Source of the DNA: Chloroflexota bacterium
GTDB lineage: Bacteria; Chloroflexota; Limnocylindria; QHBO01
NCBI GenBank assembly: GCA_023250255.1
Contig: JAHFBB010000002.1
Span: forward strand, 1-20,700
Reading direction: 5' to 3'
DNA length: 20,700 bases
Below the pieces are notes generated by a model. The model ran no database searches, had not been told where the DNA came from, and was given only the letters and a program-made list of their open reading frames with translations. Positions 12,841 through 20,091 of this stretch are shown piece by piece (position 1 is the first letter of the stretch; each line of letters begins with the position of its first letter). The translations under genes were made by a program, and so were the position numbers.

Positions 12841-14225
12841 CTGACCTGGTCGTCCGTGGCGGAACGGTTGTCACCGCCGAGGGCACCTCGGTGGCAGACG
12901 TGGCGGTGGCCGATGGCAGGATCAGCGCCGTCGGGCCCGGTCTTCCCCCAGCAACCGAAACGCTCGACGCCTCGGGGCTCCTGGTTATTCCGGGGTGCGT
13001 GGACGTCCATACCCATCTGCGTTTGCCCACGGATGATGAACCCGACCGCTTTTTTCAGGACACGGTTGCCGCTGCGTTCGGCGGCACGACCACCATCCTG
13101 ACGTTCAACAATCCTGGGACGGGCATCTCTGAACCGGCATCCCGCTCGCTGATCGCCGGACTGCGGGAGTTTCGGGCAAGAACCGACGCCGAGTCAGCGG
13201 TCGATTTCGGCCTCAGCGCGGTACTCAGTGGTCACCAACCGGACCCGATCGCCGAACTGCCCGCGCTTGTGGCGGCCGGGGTGCCGACCGCCAAGGCCTT
13301 CATGGTCTATGACTTCCGGCTGACCGATGACCGGCTCTATGCCGCCCTCCGGGCGATGACCGACCTGGGTGGGATGCTCCAGGTGCATTGCGAAAACGCA
13401 ACGATCATCGATGCCCTCACCGCCGATGCGTTGGCGCACGGCAATGTCGGCTGCCGATACCATGCCCTCACCCGCCCGCCCTACGCCGAGGCGGAAGCGA
13501 GTCATCGGGCGATCGCCCTCGCCCGCGCCGCGGGGGCATCGGTCTATCTCGTTCACGTGTCGTGCGCGGATGCGCTCGCCGAGGTCGCGGCTGCCAAGGC
13601 TCGCGGCTGGCCGGTATACGCCGAAACCTGTCCGCACTACCTGTCCCTGACCGATGAGCGCTACGCCGCCCTCGATGAGGCGGAACTCATCCGCTCGGTC
13701 ATCTCGCCGCCGCTGCGCAGCGAGGCCGACCGCCAGGCGTTGTGGCTCGGCCTGGCATTGGGTGGCCTCGATGTCGTGGCCAGTGATCATGTACCCGACC
13801 GCCTCGCGGTCGAAAAGCGCGTACCTGCCTCACCGTTCCCGGAGATCAGCAATGGCGCTCCAGGAATCGAGACGCTGTTGTCAGTGGTCTACGCCGAGGG
13901 CGTCGCTCCTGGGCGAATCACCCTCGAGCGGATGGTGGACCTGTTGGCCGCCACGCCGGCGCGCCTGTTCGGGATGCCAGCCAAAGGCGCAATCGAGGTC
14001 GGCCGGGATGCCGACATCGTCCTGTTCGACCCGGTGGCCGATCGAGTTCTTGCCCAATCCGAGCTGCATCACAGCAGCGATTTCACGCCCTACGAGGATC
14101 GCCGGATTCGGGGCGCGGTTCGCACCGTGCTGCTGCGCGGGAGGCGGGTGATCGAGGACGGGGCCTTCGTCGGCCAGCGCGGCCTGGGCCAATTCCAGCA
14201 GCGGTCGCCCAGCACGTCTACCTGA
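12837..14225 (+). CDS. Hydantoinase/dihydropyrimidinase-type amidohydrolase, possible allantoinase
   Basis: 462-residue metal-dependent cyclic amidohydrolase that opens ring amides. All ligands of the binuclear zinc site are visible: His58 and His60 (DVHTH), the carboxylated Lys153 (TAKAFMVY), His184 (QVHCEN), His240 (YLVHVSC) and Asp317 (ASDHVP). Tyr158 in FMVY matches the substrate-binding Tyr of hydantoinases, and RYHALTRPPYAEAEA and ELHHSSDFTPYEDRRI are dihydropyrimidinase-like rather than AllB-like. On sequence alone I would call a D-hydantoinase or dihydropyrimidinase. The nearby uricase, hiuH and uraD genes make allantoin a reasonable substrate. The TTG start at 12837 overlaps the DUF3830 stop as TTGA and gives the normal N-terminus DLVVRGGTVV. 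No allantoicase or ureidoglycolate enzyme is in the window. Confidence 0.9.
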   Translation: MTDLVVRGGTVVTAEGTSVADVAVADGRISAVGPGLPPATETLDASGLLVIPGCVDVHTHLRLPTDDEPDRFFQDTVAAAFGGTTTILTFNNPGTGISEPASRSLIAGLREFRARTDAESAVDFGLSAVLSGHQPDPIAELPALVAAGVPTAKAFMVYDFRLTDDRLYAALRAMTDLGGMLQVHCENATIIDALTADALAHGNVGCRYHALTRPPYAEAEASHRAIALARAAGASVYLVHVSCADALAEVAAAKARGWPVYAETCPHYLSLTDERYAALDEAELIRSVISPPLRSEADRQALWLGLALGGLDVVASDHVPDRLAVEKRVPASPFPEISNGAPGIETLLSVVYAEGVAPGRITLERMVDLLAATPARLFGMPAKGAIEVGRDADIVLFDPVADRVLAQSELHHSSDFTPYEDRRIRGAVRTVLLRGRRVIEDGAFVGQRGLGQFQQRSPSTST

Positions 14226-14242
14226 GCGCAGTCGGCGTCGAG

Positions 14243-14248
14243 TAGGCT
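14243..14248 (+). promoter_or_regulatory. Putative -10 element (TAGGCT) of the cyclase/AAA/TPR gene
   Basis: TAGGCT ends 9 nt before the ATG at 14258, the same spacing as at tyrS. No Shine-Dalgarno sequence precedes the ATG, so a leaderless transcript is plausible. Read-through from the amidohydrolase operon 32 nt upstream is also possible. Confidence 0.35.
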
Positions 14249-14257
14249 TCCGGCGTC

Positions 14258-17200
14258 ATGTCCTGCGCCAATTGCGGCACCCACAACGACCCCGGTCGGA
14301 AGTTCTGCGTCGAATGCGGCGCACACTTGACCAGCGACTGCCCGCATTGCGGGACCGCCGTCCAACCGGGGATGAAATTCTGCGGCGAGTGCGGCGCCCA
14401 GCTGGCAGCGGAGGCGTCTCCCGGCCGAGCCGCGACGCCGGCGACGGGAGAGGAGCCGCAGGCGGAGCGGCGACTGGTATCGGTCCTGTTCGCCGACCTG
14501 GTCGGCTTCACCGGGATGAGCGAGGCACGTGACGCAGAGGAGGTCCGCGAACTCCTGACCCGCTACTTCGATGTCTGCCGGAAGCTGATCGATCGGTACG
14601 GTGGGACGGTTGAGAAATTCATCGGCGACGCGGTCATGGCGGTCTGGGGGACGCCCACGACGAACGAGGACGATGCCGAGCGGGCCGTGCGAGCTGCACT
14701 CGAACTGACAGCGGCGGTGGCGGCATTGGGAGCCGAAGTTGGCCTCCCCGAACTCCGGGCCCGCGCCGGTGTGCTGACCGGCGATGCCGCGGTCACGGTG
14801 GGCGCCACGAACCAGGGGATGGTCGCCGGGGACTTGGTGAACACGGCCTCGCGCATCCAGGCCGCGGCGCCTCCCGGCGGCGTCCTGGTGGGGGAGGCCA
14901 CGAAGCGGGCCACTGACTCGGCGATCATCTACGAAGATGCGGGCACGCACGACCTGAAGGGCAAGACCGAGGCCATTGGCCTGTTCCGTGCGCTGCGCGT
15001 GGTTGGTCTGGTCGGTGGGTCGATGCGCTCCCGCGAGATCGAGCCGCCGTTCAGCGGTCGCGAAGCGGAACTTCGCTTGATCAAGGAACTGTTTCATACC
15101 GCGGCCAGTGAGCGGCGTCCACACCTGGTGTCCGTGGCCGGTGTGGGTGGCATCGGTAAATCCCGGCTGGCGTGGGAGTTCGAAAAATACGTCGGTGGGC
15201 TTGCCGCCGATACCTTGTGGCTCCGAGGGCGTTGCCTCGCCTACGGCGATGGCGTGGCCTTCTGGGCCCTGGCCGAGATGGTGCGTGGGAGTGCCGGCAT
15301 CGTCGAGGACGAGGACAGCGGCAGCGCCCTGCTGAAGCTTCGCTCGCTTCTGGACGAAACGGTGACCGATCCCGAGGAGCGGCGATTCGTCGACCCACGG
15401 CTGTCTCAACTGTTGGGCCTCGAAGCTCGCGGCGCCGGCGACCAGGAGAACCTGTTCAGCGCGTGGCGGATGTTCTTCGAGCGGCTGGCAGACAAACAGC
15501 CGCTGGTCCTCGAATTCGAGGACATCCACTGGGCCGATGGCGCGCTCCTCGACTTCATCGAGTACCTGCTCGACTGGTCCCGCGAACACCCGATGTTCAT
15601 CGTCACCCTGACCCGTCCCGAACTCCTCGACCGCCGACCCACCTGGGGCGCGGCCCGACGGAGTTTCACCTCGCTCTTCCTCGATCCGCTGGCCCGACCC
15701 GACGTGGAGGCGCTCCTCGACGGGGCGGTTCACGGGCTGCCCGATCAATTGCGGAGCCAGGTGATCGAGCGGGCCGAGGGGATTCCGTTCTATGCGGTCG
15801 AGACGGTCCGGATGCTGCTCGACCAGGGCCTGCTGGCCCGAGACAACGGCGCCTATCGGCCAACCGGACCGATCGGCACGCTCGAGGTCCCCAACACGCT
15901 CCAAGCCCTGATTGCCGCTCGCCTCGACGGATTGGCCGGCGAAGAGCGCCATGTCCTCCAGGACGCCGCCGTCCTCGGGCGGACCTTCACCGCCACTGGC
16001 CTGGCCGCGGTGACCGGCATGGCCGTGTCCGAACTCAAGCCGGTTCTCGACTCACTGGTTCGCAAGGAGACGCTGACCATCCGCGACGACCCCCTCTCGC
16101 CTGAGCGCGGTCAGTTCGCGTTCCTCCAGGACATGGTGCGGCGGGTCGCCTACGACATGCTCTCGAAGAAGGACCGCCGAAGCCGCCACCTGGCGGCAGC
16201 CCAGTACCTGGCCAAACTGAGCGGCGACGAGGACGACGTCATCGAGGTCATCGCCGCCCATCGGTACGAAGCCTACTTGGCGGCACCAGACGCGGCTGAC
16301 ACCGAAGAGCGGCTCGCGGCCGAAGACGCGCTCGTCCGGGCCGGCGACCGAGCGGCGTCCCTTGCGGCCACCCTGCCCGCCCAACGCCACTACGAGCACG
16401 CGGCCGCCCTGACCGCCGACACCATGCGCCAGGCGGAACTGCTGGAACGCGCCGGGTCCATGGCCGGCGCAGGAACGAGCCCGGAAGAGGCCGCCGCGCT
16501 ATACGCGGAGGCCGAGCGTCTGTTCACCTCGGTCGGCGCGACCCACCCGGCGGCTCGGGTATCCGCCCGGGCCGCGGAGACGATGTGGGACCTCGGCCGG
16601 ATGGGCGAAGGCCTGGCCAGCATGGATCGGGCGTTCACCGTCCTGGCGGCTGATCCGCCGGATGCGGATCTCGCGGCGCTGGCCGCACAGATCGGGCGGT
16701 TCAAGTATTTCGCCGGTGACGTGGAGGTGGCCGGCCAGCGCCTCGAAGCGGCCCTGGCAATGGCAGAGACGCTCGGCCTCCCCGAAGTCCTCTCCCAGGC
16801 GATGAACACGAAAGCCCTGTTGCTTGCGGCCAGTGAGCGGCGGCACGAGGCGCGCGCACTGATGAAGTACGCGCTGGACATTGCCCTGGAACAGGACAAG
16901 CCATCCGCCGCCATGCGCGCCTATAACAACCTGACCGATCTGACTATGCAGGACGACCGATACGCCGAGGCGGCTCGCCTGGACGACGAAGGCCTCCAAC
17001 TGGCCCGGCGCCTGGGCAATCGCTACTGGGAGCAGATCCTGCTCGGCCATGTCTACCCGAGGTACGCCCTCGGCGAATGGGATGAGGTGCTGCGTCGGAT
17101 GGGCCAGCTCCGGGGCCTCGACGAATCGCTCCACGCCCGGTCGGCGTTTACCCAGGGATACCTTTCGTACGGGTCACGGATCTTCATCCACCGCGGCGAC

Positions 17201-17815
17201 ATCTCGGCTGCCGATCGCCTGCTCGCCACCTTCGTCGAGTTCCGTGACTCCGCCGATGCCCAGGAGCGGCTTGAATTCACGGCCGCAGAGGCTGCGATTC
17301 TCCAGGCAAATGGAGACCATCGCGGAGCGCTGGACGCGTCCGATCGGGTGCTCGCACTGGTCCACGAGTTCGGCTGGGTCGATGCCCGGATAAAGGAGTC
17401 GCTCGTCGTCGGCGCGGAGGCCGCGTTCGCGCTCGGGGACGCCGATTCGGCTCACCGCATCCTGACAACGGTCGAGACCCGCGCGAAGTCCCAGCACCTC
17501 CGCTTCCTGGAGGCGCAGTGGGTGCGTCTCCAGGCAAACCAGGCTGGCATCGACCCGACCGTCGCTGCCGACCTGCAGGCCAGGGCGGTCGAAATGTTCC
17601 GCGAGATCGCCTCGCCGTTTTGGCTCGCGGTTGTCTTGCTCGAACATGGCGAGGGCCTGGACACGACCGATTCCGAGGCGACTTCGGCGTCGCTTGAAGA
17701 GTCTCGCGCCATCTTCGCCACGCTTGGCGCGGTCCCCTGGCTGACCCGGATCGAGCAGTTGGGCGTCATCGCACCTACGGCGGTCTCGGTCGCCAGCGAG
17801 GTCCCGGTCGGCTGA
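14258..17815 (+). CDS. Class III adenylate cyclase with zinc ribbons, AAA ATPase and TPR domains
   Basis: 1185-residue signalling protein. Residues 3-45 hold two zinc ribbons (Cys3/6/17/20 and Cys28/31/42/45). The class III cyclase domain (about 70-250) has metal ligands Asp80 (FADLVGFTGMSE) and Asp124 (FIGDAVMAVWG), Lys120 and Asp192 at the adenine-selecting positions, and transition-state residues Asn195 and Arg199 (NTASR). ATP is therefore the likely substrate, giving cAMP. A STAND/AAA-type ATPase follows, with Walker A GVGGIGKS (295-302) and a Walker B/EDIHWAD segment near 425. The C-terminal half, from about 690, is helical and TPR-like. There is no DNA-binding domain or membrane segment. 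Such multidomain regulators are common in Chloroflexota and actinobacteria. The ligand and targets are unknown. It is 32 nt after the amidohydrolase and converges on malate synthase. Confidence 0.9.
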   Translation: MSCANCGTHNDPGRKFCVECGAHLTSDCPHCGTAVQPGMKFCGECGAQLAAEASPGRAATPATGEEPQAERRLVSVLFADLVGFTGMSEARDAEEVRELLTRYFDVCRKLIDRYGGTVEKFIGDAVMAVWGTPTTNEDDAERAVRAALELTAAVAALGAEVGLPELRARAGVLTGDAAVTVGATNQGMVAGDLVNTASRIQAAAPPGGVLVGEATKRATDSAIIYEDAGTHDLKGKTEAIGLFRALRVVGLVGGSMRSREIEPPFSGREAELRLIKELFHTAASERRPHLVSVAGVGGIGKSRLAWEFEKYVGGLAADTLWLRGRCLAYGDGVAFWALAEMVRGSAGIVEDEDSGSALLKLRSLLDETVTDPEERRFVDPRLSQLLGLEARGAGDQENLFSAWRMFFERLADKQPLVLEFEDIHWADGALLDFIEYLLDWSREHPMFIVTLTRPELLDRRPTWGAARRSFTSLFLDPLARPDVEALLDGAVHGLPDQLRSQVIERAEGIPFYAVETVRMLLDQGLLARDNGAYRPTGPIGTLEVPNTLQALIAARLDGLAGEERHVLQDAAVLGRTFTATGLAAVTGMAVSELKPVLDSLVRKETLTIRDDPLSPERGQFAFLQDMVRRVAYDMLSKKDRRSRHLAAAQYLAKLSGDEDDVIEVIAAHRYEAYLAAPDAADTEERLAAEDALVRAGDRAASLAATLPAQRHYEHAAALTADTMRQAELLERAGSMAGAGTSPEEAAALYAEAERLFTSVGATHPAARVSARAAETMWDLGRMGEGLASMDRAFTVLAADPPDADLAALAAQIGRFKYFAGDVEVAGQRLEAALAMAETLGLPEVLSQAMNTKALLLAASERRHEARALMKYALDIALEQDKPSAAMRAYNNLTDLTMQDDRYAEAARLDDEGLQLARRLGNRYWEQILLGHVYPRYALGEWDEVLRRMGQLRGLDESLHARSAFTQGYLSYGSRIFIHRGDISAADRLLATFVEFRDSADAQERLEFTAAEAAILQANGDHRGALDASDRVLALVHEFGWVDARIKESLVVGAEAAFALGDADSAHRILTTVETRAKSQHLRFLEAQWVRLQANQAGIDPTVAADLQARAVEMFREIASPFWLAVVLLEHGEGLDTTDSEATSASLEESRAIFATLGAVPWLTRIEQLGVIAPTAVSVASEVPVG

Positions 17816-17831
17816 TTCGGCTGCGGACCGA

Positions 17832-19415
17832 TCAGGCCTGAAGTTGGGACGCGGCGGGGATGGTCAGGAATTCGGCGAATGTGTCGGCGAGCACGAGCTG
17901 ATCGAGGAGGTCGGTGGCGTCCGCCCAGCGGAGGTTCGGGACCCGGGCGGTCAGATCAATCAGCACCTGGTCGCGGACCTGACAGTACAGGTCCGCAGTC
18001 ACATGGCGGCCGTCGCTCAGCGGTGCCGCGTGGGTCCGCCACTGCCATAACTGGGCTCGACTGATTTCGGCCGTTGCCGCGTCCTCCATGAGGTCGTGGA
18101 TGGCGACCGCGCCATTCCCGCCGAGCCAGGCGGCAAGGTAGTGCAGCGCGACCTCGACATTGGTTCGGACGCCTGCCTCGGTCACCCGTCCGCCCAGGAC
18201 CGCCGTTGTCAGGAGGTCGTCGGCCTGAATAACGGCATCCGGATAGCGGTCCTTCTGGTGGGGTCGAGCACCCAGGACGGCATCGAAGATCTCGGTCACC
18301 ACCGGCACGAGGTCCGGGTGAGCCACCCAGCTGCCATCGGAGCCATCGCCAGCTTCGCGAAGCTTGTCGACGCGCACTTGCTCGATGGCCCTAGCGGTCA
18401 CCTCCGGCTCGCGACGGTTCGGGATGAATGCGCTCATCCCGCCAATCGCGTGAGCCCCGCGTCGGTGACAGGTCTGGACGAGCAATTGCTGATACGCACG
18501 CATGAACGGGACCGCCATGGTCACCTGGGCGCGGTCTGGCATGATCACCTCGGGCCGCGTCCGCAGCTTCTTGATCAGGCTGAAGATGTAATCCCAGCGG
18601 CCGGCATTCAGCCCGGCGGCGTGCTCGCGCAGTTCCCACAGGATCTCGTCCATCTCGAACGCCGCCAGGATGGTCTCGATGAGGACGGTCGCCCTGATGG
18701 TTCCGCGGGGGATGTCCAGAGCCGCCTGGGCGGCGACGAACACGTCATTCCACAGCCGCGCCTCGAGTCGGGACTCGAGCTTCGGCAGGTACAGGTACGG
18801 GCCTGAGCCGCGATTGAGTAATTCACGCCCGTTGTGGAACAGGAACAGCCCGAAGTCCAGCAGGCTGGCCGAAACCGGCTGACCGTCAATCTGCAGGCGG
18901 GGATCGGTCAGGTGCCAACCGCGGGGTCTGATCACCAGAGTGGCGATCGACGGATTGAGGGTGTAGGTCCGCGCATCGGTCTGGATGGTGAGTTGCCGGC
19001 GCACCGCCTCGCGAACCGCCCATTGCCCGGTCACTAGGTTGTCCCAGGTGGGGGAGAGGGCGTCCTCGAAATCTGCCATGAAGACCCGAGCACCGCTGTT
19101 CAGGCCGTTGACCATCATCTTGGGCTCGGCCGGTCCGGTGATCTCCACCCGGCGGTCGTTGAGGTCCGAAGGCGCCGGGACCACCTGCCAATCGGAATCG
19201 TTCCGCAGATCTGCAGTCTCGGGCAGGAATTCGGGAGTTTCCCCGGAATCGATGCGCAACTGTCGCTCGGCGCGATCGGCCAGCAAGCGTTCCCGTTGGC
19301 GATTGAAGGATCGATGCAGCGACGTGACGAAGGCCAGCGCGTCGCGGGTAAGGACCTCCGGGGCGTGGGGGTTTGCCGGGGCCGTCAGCACCACCCCGCG
19401 TCCGAGCTCGATCAC
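17832..19415 (-). CDS. aceB: Malate synthase (A type)
   Basis: Condenses glyoxylate with acetyl-CoA to malate. The 527 residues match malate synthase A. Visible are VFMADFEDALSPTWDN (111-126), the catalytic Arg165 in RPRGWHL, LLDFGLFLFHN, LPKLESRLEARLWNDVF, metal ligands Glu247 (LIETILAAFEMDEI) and Asp275 (GRWDYIFS), GGMSAFIPNR (325-334), and the catalytic base Asp445 in LMEDAATAEISR. No isocitrate lyase gene is in the window. With urate catabolism nearby, glyoxylate from allantoin breakdown is a plausible source, though a normal glyoxylate shunt is equally possible. The GTG start at 19415 overlaps the YdeI-like gene as GTGA, so translation is probably coupled. The 16-nt gap to the cyclase stop holds no clear terminator. 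Confidence 0.96.
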   Translation of the reverse strand: MIELGRGVVLTAPANPHAPEVLTRDALAFVTSLHRSFNRQRERLLADRAERQLRIDSGETPEFLPETADLRNDSDWQVVPAPSDLNDRRVEITGPAEPKMMVNGLNSGARVFMADFEDALSPTWDNLVTGQWAVREAVRRQLTIQTDARTYTLNPSIATLVIRPRGWHLTDPRLQIDGQPVSASLLDFGLFLFHNGRELLNRGSGPYLYLPKLESRLEARLWNDVFVAAQAALDIPRGTIRATVLIETILAAFEMDEILWELREHAAGLNAGRWDYIFSLIKKLRTRPEVIMPDRAQVTMAVPFMRAYQQLLVQTCHRRGAHAIGGMSAFIPNRREPEVTARAIEQVRVDKLREAGDGSDGSWVAHPDLVPVVTEIFDAVLGARPHQKDRYPDAVIQADDLLTTAVLGGRVTEAGVRTNVEVALHYLAAWLGGNGAVAIHDLMEDAATAEISRAQLWQWRTHAAPLSDGRHVTADLYCQVRDQVLIDLTARVPNLRWADATDLLDQLVLADTFAEFLTIPAASQLQA

Positions 19416-19795
19416 CCCTCGTCCCGCCCGTGGGCGAGCGGCTTGGCAGGCCTGCGAGCCGCGAAGGCAACCAGTCCGGAAGGCGTCATTCGGCCCTCGG
19501 CGATGAGCGCTTCGGCCCGGCGGACCATGCTCGGACTCCAGGTGCTGCCCCGGCGCCGCGGCGTGAACCGGTTGGCATAGACCTCGTCGTCGATCCGGCG
19601 GGTGATCCCATCAATCCAGCCGAAGCAGAGCGCCTCGTCCACCGCCTGGGGATAGGTGATGCTCGTTTTGGGCACGGCCTTCTTGTAGTAGCCCACCCAC
19701 AGTTCACGGTCACTCGAGGCATGCTCGGTGAGCCATCGCCGGAAGGCGCTCGCATCGGCAAACACGGTAATATCGAGGTCAGTCAAGCCCACCAT
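19412..19795 (-). CDS. YdeI/OmdA-family protein
   Basis: 127 residues, cytoplasmic. It has the pattern of the YdeI/OmpD-associated (OmdA) family: FADASAFRRWLTEHASSDRE, LWVGYYKK, ITYPQAVDEALCFGWIDG with the hallmark CFGWIDG motif (about residues 56-62), then ANRFTPRRRGSTWSPSMVRR and a helical C-terminus. Family members have been linked to stress or antimicrobial-peptide resistance, but no biochemical activity is settled. ATG 19795 is my choice because GAGG lies 4 nt before it; ATG 19816 is an in-frame alternative that adds seven residues. Its TGA overlaps the malate synthase GTG (GTGA), so the two form an operon. It is divergent from the DUF4242 gene. Confidence 0.87.
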   Translation of the reverse strand: MVGLTDLDITVFADASAFRRWLTEHASSDRELWVGYYKKAVPKTSITYPQAVDEALCFGWIDGITRRIDDEVYANRFTPRRRGSTWSPSMVRRAEALIAEGRMTPSGLVAFAARRPAKPLAHGRDEG

Positions 19796-19839
19796 CCGGC
19801 CTCGGCCGACAGCCATTGCTTATGGGGTATCCGCAACTC
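19796..19839. promoter_or_regulatory. Short divergent region between the YdeI-like and DUF4242 genes
   Basis: 44 bp (or 23 bp if the YdeI-like gene starts at 19816) must hold promoters for both strands. The AT-rich core at 19815-19830 contains TATGGG and, further on, TATCC on the plus strand, and CATAAG and GATACC on the minus strand. None is a strong -10. Leaderless or very short leaders seem likely. Confidence 0.3.
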
Positions 19840-20091
19840 ATGCCGCTCTATCTTGACACCCACGATCACGTTGCCGGCCTGACCGGCGAAGCCGTTGCCC
19901 AGGCACACGCCCGGGACCTGGAAGTGCAGGGAAAATACGGCGTTTCGTATCTCAAATATTGGTACGACGAGGCGACCGGCAAGGTTTACTGCCTCGTTGA
20001 GGCGCCCAGCCCCGGGGCAGCCGAGGACGTCCACCGAGAGGCTCACGGCCTGCTGGCGGATCACATCCAGCCGGTCGTAGAAGGGGCCTAG
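19840..20091 (+). CDS. DUF4242 family small protein
   Basis: 83 residues. The start MPLYLDTHDHVAGLT, then LEVQGKYGVSYLKYWYDEATGKVYCLVEAPS and AAEDVHREAHGLLADHI, match DUF4242, a ferredoxin-like alpha/beta family that includes the nickel-binding Streptomyces protein SCO4226. Histidines in the HDH and VHREAHG segments could bind metal. The molecular role is unknown. I chose ATG 19840 because it gives the canonical MPLYLD N-terminus; ATG 19822 is in frame upstream. The TAG lies in a CTAG palindrome shared with the stop of the TPR gene on the opposite strand. Confidence 0.88.
   Translation: MPLYLDTHDHVAGLTGEAVAQAHARDLEVQGKYGVSYLKYWYDEATGKVYCLVEAPSPGAAEDVHREAHGLLADHIQPVVEGA

Noticed and set aside
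14090..15952. 620-codon minus-strand open frame opposite the cyclase N-terminal half
   Set aside because: No family pattern, and it lies across the stop of the amidohydrolase and the zinc-ribbon, cyclase and ATPase motifs of the plus-strand gene. Shadow of biased codon use.
17810..17840. Possible hairpin terminator between the cyclase and malate synthase genes (CGGTC...GACCG)
   Set aside because: The stem is only five pairs with a long loop and no T-run on either side; not enough to call a terminator.
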